Notes: a model not told the origin generated them from the letters alone. Shown: positions 10,979 through 20,206, counted from the stretch's first letter. The stretch is DNA of 64,000 bases from Megascapheus bottae (GCA_024803745.1 JANJXV010000030.1:4855001-4919000), one strand, 5' to 3'. A program made the numbers and translations.

Positions 10979-11071
10979 AAATGCCCCCTTCATCTCATTG
11001 AAGACGACTCCTTTAAAGGTGAGGGGCGTCTGGGGGTCACTGGGATTCTCATGTTCCAGCCGCCATCCTTC
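10979..11071 (-). CDS. PITRM1: PITRM1 coding exon 6 (third zinc ligand)
   Basis: Encodes residues 180-210, starting [14 protein letters not shown] and ending [12 protein letters not shown]205 in FNEMKG, at 10,994-10,996, is the distal zinc ligand of the M16 active site. R183, the residue altered in a human neurodegenerative PITRM1 variant (R183Q), is CGG here, at 11,060-11,062, so the normal residue is kept. Acceptor GGCAG and donor GTAAGT are both strong. Phase is 0 on both sides, so skipping would keep frame but remove a metal ligand. Confidence 0.96.
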
Positions 11072-11155
11072 CTGCCTATGGTCAGGGTACACAGAGGAGT
11101 GAGGATGATGATGTCACACTCGTGGTGACGTTTACACCAGTGAGCCCGTCCTTAC

Positions 11156-11274
11156 ATACCAGAAATCCAGTTCCCGCAGGCATGGAAAAAAGGTGGCATC
11201 CAAATACACGGAGAGAAGGTTCTGGAAGTCCTTGGGGTTTTGGGTGGAGAATGGGTACATTGTGTAATCGCTGG
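11156..11274 (-). CDS. PITRM1: PITRM1 coding exon 5
   Basis: Completes A140 and encodes residues 141-179, with [20 protein letters not shown] and the [16 protein letters not shown] stretch of domain 1. These pack around the substrate chamber. The exon ends in TAT (Tyr179) just before donor GTAAGG; the human protein, as I recall it, has Gln there. An alternative donor restoring Gln is not visible. Acceptor CTCCAG is standard. Confidence 0.95.
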
Positions 11275-11877
11275 CTGGAGACAAGTGAGAAGGAAGATTT
11301 TTAAACGCGAGAGATTCCCAGAGACATGAATTACTCTCCAGCCTTGATTCCCACACAGCGCCGTCCCAACTATGAATGCACGGGAGGTGCCCAGGTGTCC
11401 ATCTCTGCCCCCACCCCAGGCCTCAACCTTCCCAGGCCCATGTCACAGTCTTCCCGTCCACAGACCTGTTCTCACAGGAACTTGTACACAGCTCTCCTGG
11501 CCTGGGGAGACATCTCCTCCACCCGTCATCTCCTGCCTCTGCACTGCTCCGTTCTCACCATTAGCCCATTCTCCACCCTCCCACTGGCCAGGAGGAAACT
11601 CTCACACACACCCCCACTTCAGTGCTAATGCGCAGATGCCTCCTGTGGTAACAGGCCCCGAATCACTCTGGACTTTTCCCAATAAATACAATCACAAAAA
11701 TAATTTGTTTTCCCCTCAATTTCAGTGTTGGGGATCTGACTGTGTGATGTGACTTTCTCAGGAAGACTGAATTTCCAACATCCTTCCACTAGATCCGAGC
11801 TTGGGAGAGCTTTGTGTCTATGGAAGGAAATGCCAGCAAGCCCGGCAGTGGTTTTTGCCTGCGGACGTCGGGCTTAC

Positions 11878-12029
11878 CTGTGAAGGCATTCATGAAAGTC
11901 GACAGTGACCTGTTCAGCATTTTGAAGAAAGGGTCTCGACACGGGTACTTCTCAGACCCACACAGGACCGTGTGTTCTAGAATGTGGGGTACACCGGTGC
12001 TATCCATGGGGGTGGTACGAAACTGTACA
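11878..12029 (-). CDS. PITRM1: PITRM1 coding exon 4 (zinc-binding active site)
   Basis: Carries the catalytic centre. The inverted zinc motif H104-I-L-E107-H108 lies at 11,972-11,986, inside [20 protein letters not shown]. In M16 proteases the two histidines bind zinc and the glutamate activates water. The following [19 protein letters not shown] is the conserved stretch after the motif. Cysteines 112 and 119 are visible. The exon codes residues 90-139 plus split codons 89 and 140, with acceptor CTCAG and strong donor GTAAGC. No catalytic residue is changed. Confidence 0.98.
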
Positions 12030-12291
12030 CTGAGGCAAAGGAAAAGGGCAGGAGACCATTAACACTGCCCCACAGCTCACGGGGTTCCCAGCCCTGGGAC
12101 ATCTTGGGATTACCCTACCATCTAACTCTAAAGCCTCAAACCACTGATTCACACTGCACCATTTTAACACACCTACAGGAGGGTAAAGCATTCAGAAACT
12201 CTTTACTAAATCATTTCAGCGTGTTCCAGCCATAAAAGTAAACTATGAATGAGGCATTCATTTACACTGATGGAAACAGCTCGCCACACAC

Positions 12292-12398
12292 CTGAACAAG
12301 TTGTTGGTGTCTTCCCGTGCCAGGTGTAAATATCTGGCTCCCGTGGCATCATGGCTGAGCTTCACGGCAGTCAGGAAGAGCTCGGGAACGGAGGTGAC
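12292..12398 (-). CDS. PITRM1: PITRM1 coding exon 3
   Basis: Encodes residues 54-88 and two bases of codon 89, including [17 protein letters not shown] and [13 protein letters not shown]. These are the first strands of M16 domain 1, leading to the active-site helix in the next exon. The acceptor is CCCCAG and the donor GTGTGTGG. Phase is 0 in and 2 out. The 1.57-kb intron 2 upstream (12,399-13,963) holds a B1-like SINE fragment and two reverse IDL-Geo SINEs. Confidence 0.95.
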
Positions 12399-12774
12399 CT
12401 GGGGTGAGAAGGAAACTTAAGAATGTTTTCCTTTAACGCCGGAGACCTGGCTTGTCTGTAATCAGCCACAGCCTAGAAACCAGCTCCGTCACCTGTGGAA
12501 GGGAGAGACGCAAACCCTTAATCATACAAATCAGGAAGTTAAGCCTCTAAGAAGGTTAATGGCCACGCACAGCACCTAAAAAACTTTACTCTTTGTTAGG
12601 CAACTTATTAAAGGGACCACATGTCACCCTGTGAGGAACACATACTCATCTTCGTTTCCAGGTGAAAAAAGCTAAGCCTCAGGAAGATGGAAAAAACTAC
12701 TCAGACCACAGAACCAGGATGCTTGGTCTCAATCTTTCTATGACTCGTGCCACACTTCAATGCCATGCTCTACC

Positions 12775-12858
12775 TGGGCTGGCTTGGACCTGTGATTCTC
12801 AGATCTCAGCCTCCTGAGTAGCTAGGATTACAGGCATAAAGCCACCACTGTCCAGATC
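12775..12858 (-). mobile_element. B1-like SINE fragment, reverse (intron 2)
   Basis: Reverse B1 block CTCAGATCTCAGCCTCCTGA followed by TAGGATTACAGGCATAAAGC. Only the 7SL-related half is present; the Geo half is missing. An IDL-Geo SINE is inserted immediately to the right. Confidence 0.75.
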
Positions 12859-12873
12859 CAGATAGTTTTCTTT

Positions 12874-13075
12874 CTTTTTTCTTTTTTGCCAGTCGTGGGG
12901 CCTAAACTCAGGGCTTGAGCACTGCCCTTGGGCTTTCTCAAGGCTAGAACTCTACCACTTGAGCTACAGCACCACTTCCAGCTTTTTTTCTATGTATGTG
13001 GTACTGAGGAATCGAACTTAGGACTTTGTGCACGCTAGGCAAGCACTCTACCACTAGGCCAAACTCCCGGCCCCT
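12874..13075 (-). mobile_element. IDL-Geo SINE, reverse, with target-site duplication (intron 2)
   Basis: Read on the minus strand: tRNA-derived head (GGCCGGGAGTTTGGCCTAGT, B-box-like GTTCGATTCC) then the Geo monomer and a run ending in GGCAAAAAAG. Flanked by near-identical 16-mers, tccagatagttttctt around 12,857 and tccagatagctttctt at 13,075, as expected for L1-mediated insertion. Confidence 0.88.
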
Positions 13076-13390
13076 CCAGATAGCTTTCTTAAAGCCCACC
13101 GGCTCTCTTCTCTTCCTCTCTTTCCTTGGCCATGTGTCTAAAAGGTGACTCATAGGAGGCTGTGACCATGTATTTGTTATTAGCATCGACTACATCAGAG
13201 CCAGCAAAATGGATACTTCCCAGTTATTACAGTAAGTTAAAAAGCAAGGTGAAAGATTTAAGCAAAGACAGAACAACAACCCCCCCCCCCAAAAAAAAGC
13301 AAACCGAAAAAACAAAATGAAAACCCAAACAAAGAACCAATAAAAATCAATTTTCATATAAACCTAGTAAATACAAGTCATCTCTTTTTG

Positions 13391-13588
13391 GGGGTGGGGG
13401 TCAGTCATGGAGCTTGAACTCTGGGCCTGGGCGCTGTCCCTGAGCTCTTCAGCTCAAGGCTAGCCCTCTGCCACTTGAGCCGCAGCACCACCTCAAGCCT
13501 TTTCTGTGCATGTGGTACCAAGGAGTTGAACCCAGGGCTTCACGCATACTAGGCAAGCACTCTACCACGATTCCACACTCCTGGCCCC
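13391..13588 (-). mobile_element. IDL-Geo SINE, reverse (intron 2)
   Basis: Second reverse tRNA-headed dimer in intron 2: GAACTCTGGGCCTGGGCG, GCTCAAGGCTAGCCCTCTGCC, TTGAACCCAGGGCTTCACGC, GGCAAGCACTCTACCACG. More diverged than its neighbour. Confidence 0.82.
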
Positions 13589-13963
13589 ACCACTAGTCTG
13601 TAATCTTTCATCTATAATTCTGAAACCCAACACACACATATACTACACATTTCTACATATATTCATAACCAACGTTTTGATGACAAAATATGAGTTTGGT
13701 CGGAACTGAGACAGTACTGATCATACTTAAGAGTGAGCCATCAGGTTAAGCTGCCAGGGTGTCAGTGTGATTACAAAGAAGACGGTGAGATCGGAAAAGG
13801 GCCCGGGATTCATTTTATTTGCAAACTCTGTTTAGGTGAGTATCAGCTATGAGTCAGGCCTATGTCAGGGCCTGAGGACACAAAGAACTGTAGCCTGCTC
13901 TAAAGGACCTCTGATGTGTTACCTTCCTTGACTTACAAAGTGCAAACCAATGACAACCCCTAC

Positions 13964-14066
13964 CTGGTTTATGGTGAACCCGTGGATCTTGTCCCCTACT
14001 TTGTACTGCAGTGCTCTCTCACAGGCATTGTCACTCTTCTCCCTCCATATTTTGGGTTGTGTACTG
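13964..14066 (-). CDS. PITRM1: PITRM1 coding exon 2
   Basis: Completes codon 19 and encodes residues 20-53, ending KIHGFTINQ before donor GTAGGG. It contains the CERALQYKVGDKIHG stretch typical of the N-terminal edge of the mature protease. The acceptor is a tandem CAGCAG. Using the first AG gives the exon shown (TGG-STQPK); using the second removes one codon (exon end 14,063, TGG-TQPK). Both stay in frame. The region is near the presequence cleavage zone and is the least conserved part against the human protein. Confidence 0.9.
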
Positions 14067-14276
14067 CTGTATTTAAGAAAAGTCATTAAAGTTAGTTGAT
14101 TTTTCAGGAAGGGTCATGTGATTCAGAAACAGACAGACTTATTGCCATGTGAAAAGATGATTAAAGAAAAAAGGACTGCATCTTTTAAAACTGTGGATAT
14201 ACACCAAAAAATGAAGCTCTGGTAAAATTTCCATTTTAACCTTTTAAGTGGACAACTATATTTAAAAATATGTGTT

Positions 14277-14385
14277 TGGTGGGCGGCAATCGTTCACAAC
14301 TATGATCTCAAATACTCAGGAGGCTGAGATCTGGAGGATCAAAATCAACCCAGGCAGAAAAAAGGTCCATGAGATTCAGTCTCTG
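14277..14385 (+). mobile_element. B1-like SINE half (intron 1)
   Basis: Degenerate B1 head: AATACTCAGGAGGCTGAGAT, CTGGAGGATCAAAATCAACC, CCATGAGATTCAGTCTC. No Geo monomer follows; it is abutted by a reverse SINE at 14,403. Confidence 0.7.
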
Positions 14386-14402
14386 TGCATGTGCCTGTGC
14401 AC

Positions 14403-14638
14403 GATTCCCAGGGCTTGCTTGACTTCAAAGCCTGGACGCTGTCCCTGAACTTTGATGCTCAAGGCTAGTAGTGTTCTGCCACTTCAACCACAGGTTCACT
14501 TCCAGTTTATTAGTGCTTTTAACTGGAGAGGAAGAATCTCACAGAACTTCCTTCCTGGACTAGCTCTGAACCACAATCCGTGGACCTCAGCCTCCTGAGT
14601 ATCCAGGTTAACTGGCAAGAGCCGCCGACTCCAAGCTG
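14403..14638 (-). mobile_element. B1-Geo dimeric SINE, reverse (intron 1)
   Basis: Reverse Geo (GACGCTGTCCCTGAACTTTG, GCTCAAGGCTAGTAGTGTTC) then reverse B1 (CAGCCTCCTGAGTATCCAGG). Together with the forward B1 half on its left it makes an inverted pair about 20 bp apart. Confidence 0.78.
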
Positions 14639-15489
14639 TAATTTGCTTTTGAGATGATGATCCTCTCACGGCTACAATGTTTTCTATAACATGAACACTG
14701 CAATTCAGAAATCTTTACTAGTTCACACGGGACAGGGAACAATCCCCACTGGTTCACATTCTCCCATTACCAACCATTCCAAAGTCTGGATTATTTATCA
14801 ATGGGAGCCTATTAAGAGTATGAAAACCTTGAGAAACAATGCAAGGTGTTTCCCCTACACACACCCCTTCTCCCCCAGGTAACTTCCTACACACTCGAAT
14901 AAAATTCTTAATGGCAAATCCGAACCCTTCCTTAGGGACCCGCCCCCCACCCCCACTAATCCCCCCATGCTTCCTCCCCAGCTGCTCAGAGCTAAGCTGC
15001 ACTAGAAATGACGGGTTTGTGGATGGTTTTCCCACAACCAGAGTCCCTGAAAGGAAGGCTCGGGTGGAGAGCCGCCTGCAGTGTCAGCAGCGCCGGGGGA
15101 GGAGGCGGGGCCCCCCGGAACGACACCACGGGCACCGACTCCCTGTGGGGCACGACGCCCCCGCCCAGGCCCCCCAGGTCGGCCCCGCGGGCCTGGCTCC
15201 CCTCGGATCACAGCTCCCGGGCGCATCGCCCCGGCCCTCCGGAGCGGGGCGGGACGACCGGGGACCGGGGACCGGGGGATCGCCGGCCACCCCGCCCTGC
15301 AGGCCCCCCGAAGGACGAGTTCGGGCGGTGGGAGGCGTGGCGGACGGCGCGGGGTGCCCGGTGGGGGGCCTGGGGAGGGGGGACCCCGGCCCAGGCCGGG
15401 AGAGGTCCCGGGGGCTCCCGCCCGCGCCCCGCCACCCCCGTCCCCGGTCCCAGCGCCCCGGTCACCGCCAGCCTGGGGCGCCGTCTCAC

Positions 15490-15545
15490 CCGCCCGTCAG
15501 CCGCCGTAGCACCGCCAGACTCGGTCTCCCGCCGCAGCGCCACAT
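15490..15545 (-). CDS. PITRM1: PITRM1 coding exon 1 (start codon, mitochondrial targeting peptide)
   Basis: The ATG is at 15,545-15,543 and opens MWRCGGRPSLAVLRRLTGG, close to the known mammalian N-terminus. Arginines 3, 7, 14 and 15 and the absence of acidic residues fit a mitochondrial presequence. The exon ends after GG of codon 19 at a strong donor (GTGAGA). It lies inside the CpG island, about 90-120 nt from two CCAAT boxes. The 5' UTR extends to higher coordinates, but its start cannot be read from sequence. The ATG choice is supported by homology and by its place at the island core. Confidence 0.93.
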
Positions 15546-15631
15546 GGCTGGCGATCACAGCTGGGGCTCGCCGGGGTCCGGGGCTTAAAGCGACGCACGG
15601 CGCGGGGCGGAGGGCGACGGCCAGGGCTCCC

Positions 15632-15668
15632 ATTGGTCCGCCGAAACAGAAGCTCGCGCTCCGATTGG
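15632..15668 (-). promoter_or_regulatory. Two CCAAT boxes of the PITRM1 promoter
   Basis: ATTGG occurs on the plus strand at 15,632-15,636 and 15,664-15,668, so both are CCAAT on the gene's own strand, 28 bp apart centre to centre and roughly 90-125 nt upstream of the start codon. Flanks (GGACCAATGGG and AGCCAATCGG) match the NF-Y consensus well. Paired CCAAT boxes at this distance are typical of TATA-less CpG promoters. Confidence 0.75.
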
Positions 15669-15714
15669 CTGGCGGTGAAAAGGGCGGGTTACCATGCTGG
15701 GGAGCCCAGCCTCG

Positions 15715-15800
15715 CGGAGGGGCGGGGCGGAACTGGGGGTGGAGCCCGCGGGGGCGGGGCCCGGCGGGGGCGGGGCCTCGCGGGGGCGGGGCCCGGTGCG
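15715..15800. promoter_or_regulatory. Cluster of GC boxes (Sp/KLF-type sites)
   Basis: Repeated GGGGCGGGGC cores occur near 15,720, 15,752, 15,768 and 15,785, matching the Sp1/KLF GC box. They lie 170-260 nt upstream of the PITRM1 ATG, next to the CCAAT pair. No TATA box is visible. Confidence 0.7.
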
Positions 15801-15972
15801 GGCAGGCGGCGGCGCTCTCTGCGGAGCGTGGCGGGGGTGGACGGAGGGTCACCCTCGAGGAGTAAGGAGCAGGGAGGCCGAGGAGGCGAGGTGCGGCGAG
15901 GGATCCCACAAGGGGATGCCAGCGGCATTTGCGGGTGAAGGCTGGGAGCTGTGCAGGACGGGGCGGGGCTCT

Positions 15973-16026
15973 GCGGGTGGGCGGGGCCGCGGCGGGTGGG
16001 CGGGGCCGCGGCGGGTGGGCGGGGCC
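15973..16026. repeat. 19-bp GC-box tandem repeat, about 2.8 copies
   Basis: The unit gcgggtgggcggggccgcg is present at 15,973-15,991 and 15,992-16,010, with a partial copy at 16,011-16,026, identical between units. Each unit carries a GC box. This is a young tandem duplication in the promoter island, multiplying Sp/KLF-type sites. Confidence 0.85.
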
Positions 16027-16429
16027 TAGGCTGCCCAGGGACTTCCACCCTGCCTGGTGGACGCCTCGACCCCGGTGGGCAGGGTGGTGTGGTCAGGCCA
16101 GGCTGTGACCTGCCGTCCGCGTGTTCTCCCGGCCCACCTGCAGCGTTAGGACTGGACGTCCATCTTGGTCCTCATCAGAAGCCTCAGCCTGAGGGCTGCC
16201 GAGGTCACCCCGACCCGCCTCCCTCGCGTGTGGCCACGTCTCACCCCTCGAGCTCGGGGACGACCACCACACCCGTGGGCTGCAGGACGTCCAGAGCGGC
16301 CATGGCCCCTGCTGGGGACCCGGGAGAGGCTCAGGAGGCCGGGCGCCCCGGGGGGGGGCAGGCCTGCTGGGTTGCTAGGACACAGGCTTGGGGGGCCTGG
16401 AGGACTCTCCTGACTCGGTTTCCCCGGGC

Positions 16430-17104
16430 GTCTGTGCCTTCCCTGCCCTGTCTCCCCCCTCCCATTACCTCGATCAGGGTCCTTCCCCCCCCCCCCAGCT
16501 GATTCTGACAATGGGTCTAGACCTGTGAAGACCTGGGCACCAGTGTCGAGGGGCCCGGTCCCAAGGAAAAGCCAGGGAACGCCCCCCCACGCCTTCTTGG
16601 ATGACCCCACAGGAACCCGAGAGGAAGCCGGGCCTAGAATCAGGCTCTGCGCCTGCAGGTGCCCAGCTTCCAGGGAGGACGCGGGCCGTCCAGGGCTCCT
16701 CACACCTCTGGGCTCCTGGGGAGACAGTGGGGTGTCATTAAACCTGTTGGGAGCAGTGTGTGTGTGTGGGGGGGGTTACAGTATTCCTTTCTCTCTCTGA
16801 AGAATAGATGCCATATAAACCCAGTAATTACCCCTTCCTGGCAGGTTCTCATGGTGCACAGTCTTGCTGATGGTTAAGCCAGATGCACACAAACAAGAAT
16901 TTATAAGTACCTTGACTAACCCTTGACCTCATTTTAAGGTGCTGTGTGTAATCTCTACACTATGTAGAAGTGAAAACGCAGAAATAACCAAGGTGATTGG
17001 CTATGTTACAAAAGAAGATCCCTATGTGGTAAGGGAAAAAAAAAATCACTGTTTTTGGCAAGATTAGCGCATATTTTTTTTTTTCCAAATCAGGTTTAGA
17101 TGAT
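16430..17104. other. Unique sequence right of the CpG island, no gene seen
   Basis: Contains a C run near 16,485-16,497 and a short TG/G run near 16,757-16,775. GC content falls quickly after 16,750. Open frames here have no recognisable protein similarity and no exon signals that I can support. Confidence 0.6.
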
Positions 17105-17472
17105 ATTTGGTATTTAGAGGGGTGACCAAGTGACTGTTGGGGTGTTAGGGCTTTGTGTCTCCCCACACTTCAGGATGCGAATGCGTTTGGAGATAGGTTT
17201 TTACGGAACTAATCAAGTAAACATGAGGTTATTGAGGGGTTGTAAGGTTATGAGCTGTAATGTTAGTGGGAAAATTTGGATGCAGAGACAATTTTCCTTC
17301 CTGTTCTTCCTCCCCACTGTGACATAGCCAAGCAGTTTTTCACCCGAGCAAAATCAGAGGGGCCAGCCTATCTCGGGTTTTCAGCATCCAGAACTGTGAG
17401 TGGCACAAACTTCTTTGCTTCATAAAGATCACAGCCTTAGGTATAATGATGTAGCAACAGAAAACAGACTGA
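17105..17472 (+). mobile_element. MLT1/MaLR-type LTR relic
   Basis: Old non-coding LTR. It matches the MLT1 pattern in order: TTTGTGTCTCCCCACACTTC, GGAGATAGG, AATCAAGTAAACATGAGG, then the 3' hallmark CATCCAGAACTGTGAG, CTTCTTTGCTTCATAAAG and AACAGACTGA. MaLR LTRs are ancient mammalian ERV3-related elements. No internal viral region is attached. The 5' limit is uncertain. Confidence 0.75.
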
Positions 17473-18354
17473 TCCATCAAGCTATAGTAAATAAGAGAGG
17501 GGGATTATTGTCACCAAGGGAGGCAAACAGGCTGAAGGCACAATAGAGTCACATTTAGACATTCTCCAGGGAGAAGGCATACTTGTAAGCAGAGGACTGG
17601 TGCATGACAGAAAACATTCAATCCACATTGCAATTCAATCCATCTTGTGATTTTTGGAGGGAAGAAATCAAATGGCTGCTTCGAATTACAAAATTAATAT
17701 CCTGCTAATGTATTGTAATCTTAGAACAAAATGATCAGATTTACCTTCCTCAAAAGAAAGGCCATCTTTTAATGTCCAGTCATATATGATTTATATATAT
17801 GTATGAGTATATTCTCTTTAGGTTTTTCCTTCCACAGGTTTTCTTCAATTAAATTTAATTCTCAATATTTTTACTGCATGGATTAAATGTGAAGTTTCTG
17901 TTGCAAATTACTGTTATTGTTATTCAACTTTCTACCTTACTTGTGGGAAGAAAGAATCTTGATATCCTTACCAAAGAAGGTAATGAACATTATAATTGAG
18001 TTTTTAGCATATTTTTTCAATTTTGAAACAGACATCTGCCCAGTATTGACAGAATGAATGGAAATGGTTCAGAGGACAGAGGAAGGAAGGGGAGCATCAC
18101 AATTATGTACTTTTATACATTATTTTCTGTGCCTGTGAAATAATATTCATCAGTGAAATGTCTTTTTAGAGGCAATAACATTTTAATAAAATATTAAGCT
18201 AAATGGGAAAATACCATTTTTGTTACATCTCAATTTTTGCTACTTCCCCAGTACTGGAATTGAATCCAAGACCTTGCTACAAATGAGATGAATGACCTAC
18301 CATCTAAGTGGATGTGAATCACTCCCATAACACTTCATTTCAGTCTTTATTTCT
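17473..18354. other. AT-rich intergenic sequence
   Basis: No gene seen. A very degenerate reverse ID-like piece may lie at about 18,238-18,325 (AATTGAATCCAAGACCTTGC). Otherwise unique. Confidence 0.5.
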
Positions 18355-18523
18355 GTCAGGACTGGGCCTTGAACTTGGGGCCTGTCATTGTCTCCTAGCT
18401 CAAGGGTAGCTCTCTACCGCCTGAGCCACAGCTCTACTTCTGGCTTTTGGATGATTAATTAGACTTTCCTGCCCTACCTGGCTTTGAGTGATGATTCTCA
18501 GATCTCAGTCTTCTGAGTGATAG
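18355..18523 (-). mobile_element. Degenerate B1-Geo SINE, reverse
   Basis: GAACTTGGGGCCTGTCATTG, GCTCAAGGGTAGCTCTCTACC and ATTCTCAGATCTCAGTCTTC in the usual order. Confidence 0.75.
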
Positions 18524-18539
18524 AAAAATGACTTAATAA

Positions 18540-18843
18540 ACACTCACATTTTCCTATGACAGCCATATCTTAGGGCTGCCCCTGCTACAAACCTCCTTGA
18601 ATCATCTCCACTTCCTGTCCCCCTGCCCAAACATACCCTGAAGCTGTAGGCTGTGACAGAGATGACCTGTCAGTTGAGAGCCAAATCTTTTATGGCACGT
18701 CTCCCAAAATCAAATGCTATAAATAATCCTTTCCCTGTAACCCAAGATAAGATTCCATCTCAGGACAAACAGGGCCTTCCTCTCTTCTCCCCTCCCATGA
18801 CTCACCACCCCAGACCCCTACTTGGCCTAACTGCGCTATCTCT

Positions 18844-18912
<69 letters not shown>

Positions 18913-19010
18913 CTCCCTCCCTCCCTCCGTCCCTCCCTCCCTCCCTCTCTCTCTCTTTCTCTCTCCCTCCCTCTCCCTGCCTAATAAAAAGAGACTAAAA
19001 TGATAAGAGA
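18540..19010 (+). mobile_element. Possible LTR-like element with internal TC repeat (uncertain)
   Basis: A pyrimidine-rich, CCCC-rich sequence with a TATA-like CTATAAATAA at about 18,718, a long TC/CCCT run, and then AATAAA at 18,982. This arrangement resembles retroviral LTR U3-R-U5 organisation of the type with a TC run before the polyadenylation signal. No clear TG...CA ends, target duplication or primer-binding site was found, so it may be chance. Confidence 0.25.
18846..18976 (+). repeat. (TC)n and (CCCT)n microsatellite
   Basis: About 60 bp of pure TC followed by CCCT units and more TC; strictly pyrimidine on the plus strand. Explains the Leu/Ser-repeat open frames here. Confidence 0.95.
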
Positions 19011-19299
19011 GTATATCATTGTCTCTCCAATCTGCCTGGAAGATTCTGGCATCCCTTTCAGGTTTTTACTCCAGAACAAGAAATACATTTCTGCCGGTTC
19101 TCTTTCTTCCCTTTCACTAGTTGTATACCCCAGGCTCAATTTCCTCACATTGGTTCGGCCATCCCAGAGGCAATATGGCATGCACACCCAGATCCACCCT
19201 AGTTTTCAGGGGACATTCTATGTGAGTCCTTAGAAAACTCTGTAGAGGAACCATAAGTCTAATATTAGGAGAAACATAAATGTCACCAGCAAACCTCGT

Positions 19300-19560
19300 G
19301 ATGCTGCCTTGACTGTCATTGTAATTAATCAAGACCAACTAATTGGTGATCTGATTAATTTTCTCATTAGGACCATGTTCTTCTGAATTAATTCCACCAG
19401 ACTTCATTCATTGTATGGTATAAGATGCAGATGCGAAGAGAGTGGATTTATAGACTAATTTACTTAATTAGAAAATCTGGTTAGGATGCAGTTTCTTGTC
19501 CATGATCAATCATTCTGTGAGAAGAGGCTGGGTTTCAACATCATGATTTATTCGATTTAT
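19300..19560. promoter_or_regulatory. TAAT-rich cluster, possible conserved non-coding element
   Basis: Non-repetitive stretch with many homeodomain-type cores: GTAATTAATC, CTAATTGG, GATTAATTTT, GAATTAATTCC, CTAATTTACTTAATTAG. Density is above that of neighbouring unique sequence by eye. Function is inferred only. Confidence 0.3.
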
Positions 19561-19991
19561 TCTTATTCAATGCAGCTGGCCTGTAATGATATGTAGTGTA
19601 AATGAAAATGAACATAGTTCATTAAATGAAATGAGCACAGTTGCTTTCCCACTGCAGGGGCCAGCCACAGGTGTGTCATTGGACAGAGGTATCCCACATT
19701 TGGGGAGCACAGACCTCCATTTTCTGGTTTATAATAATGAAGGGTCAGCTGTGGAGATGGATTTTCTAAAATCACTGCACATCAGACAAGTCAATTTCAG
19801 TTGCTAGAACACCTGTCTCCATCCCCTTCTCAAAATATATACACCAACCACAGCCCCTGCTGGCATGGCTAGTTTTCATTAACCACATACCCAGCTCCGG
19901 ACCAAATCCTGTGTGCTGCTGAACCACTGATAATCTGCTCTCAGGATTGACTGAGGTCTGTGACATGGTTTAATCTCATATGCCTTTCCCA

Positions 19992-19994
<3 letters not shown>

Positions 19995-20031
<37 letters not shown>

Positions 20032-20040
20032 TGTGTGTGT
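19995..20040 (+). repeat. (GT)n microsatellite
   Basis: About 23 GT units with one GTTT interruption. Confidence 0.95.
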
Positions 20041-20206
20041 ATGCAAGTCTAGCATGCTACCACTTAAGCCACACCTCCACGTCTGGATTTTTTTTGGGGG
20101 GGTGGTTAATTGTAAATGAGAGTCTATGGACTTCCCTAACTGGGCTGGCTTTGCACTGCAATCTTCAAATAGCTAGGATTACAGATGGAAGCCACCAGCA
20201 CTCAGC
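20041..20206 (-). mobile_element. Degenerate B1-Geo SINE, reverse
   Basis: Reverse copy missing part of the Geo monomer; CATGCTACCACTTAAGCCAC, ATGAGAGTCTATGGAC and AGCTAGGATTACAGATGG are recognisable. The GT microsatellite sits at its tail side. Confidence 0.7.

Larger units (their letters stand above)
1..15545 (-). other. PITRM1: PITRM1 gene (presequence protease, mitochondrial), 20 coding exons, 3' part beyond window
   Basis: PITRM1 is a mitochondrial-matrix zinc metalloprotease of the M16C (pitrilysin/PreP) family. It degrades cleaved targeting presequences and other short peptides, including amyloid-beta. Twenty exons on the minus strand, each bounded by AG and GT with matching phases, join into 2,313 nt or 771 codons without a stop. 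This fits a human-like total of about 1,037 residues, with roughly 266 residues left of position 1. The inverted zinc motif HILEH lies at residues 104-108 and the third ligand E205 in FNEMKG. The N-terminus is arginine-rich and lacks acids, as in a mitochondrial targeting peptide. No disabling change is seen, so the gene is probably functional. Exon assignment rests on recalled family sequence plus splice signals; transcript ends are not visible. Confidence 0.97.
15060..16400. promoter_or_regulatory. CpG island covering PITRM1 exon 1 and promoter
   Basis: Over this stretch CG dinucleotides are very frequent and GC is high, in sharp contrast with the AT-rich surroundings. It covers the 3' side of PITRM1 exon 1 (start of intron 1), exon 1 itself and several hundred bases upstream. 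This is the usual form of a broadly expressed housekeeping-gene promoter. The island extends about 850 bp past the ATG, enough to drive a divergent transcript to the right; human has a lncRNA named PITRM1-AS1 nearby, but no exon of it is recognisable here. Boundaries are judged by eye. Confidence 0.9.

Noticed and set aside
15008..15865. 285-codon plus-strand open frame in the CpG island, with overlapping frames on both strands
   Set aside because: High GC removes stop codons. Composition is Gly/Pro/Arg-rich without domains, and it overlaps PITRM1 exon 1 and promoter sequence.
15973..16026. Short tandem repeat resembling a CRISPR-like array
   Set aside because: Units are directly abutting with no spacers, in a mammalian CpG island.
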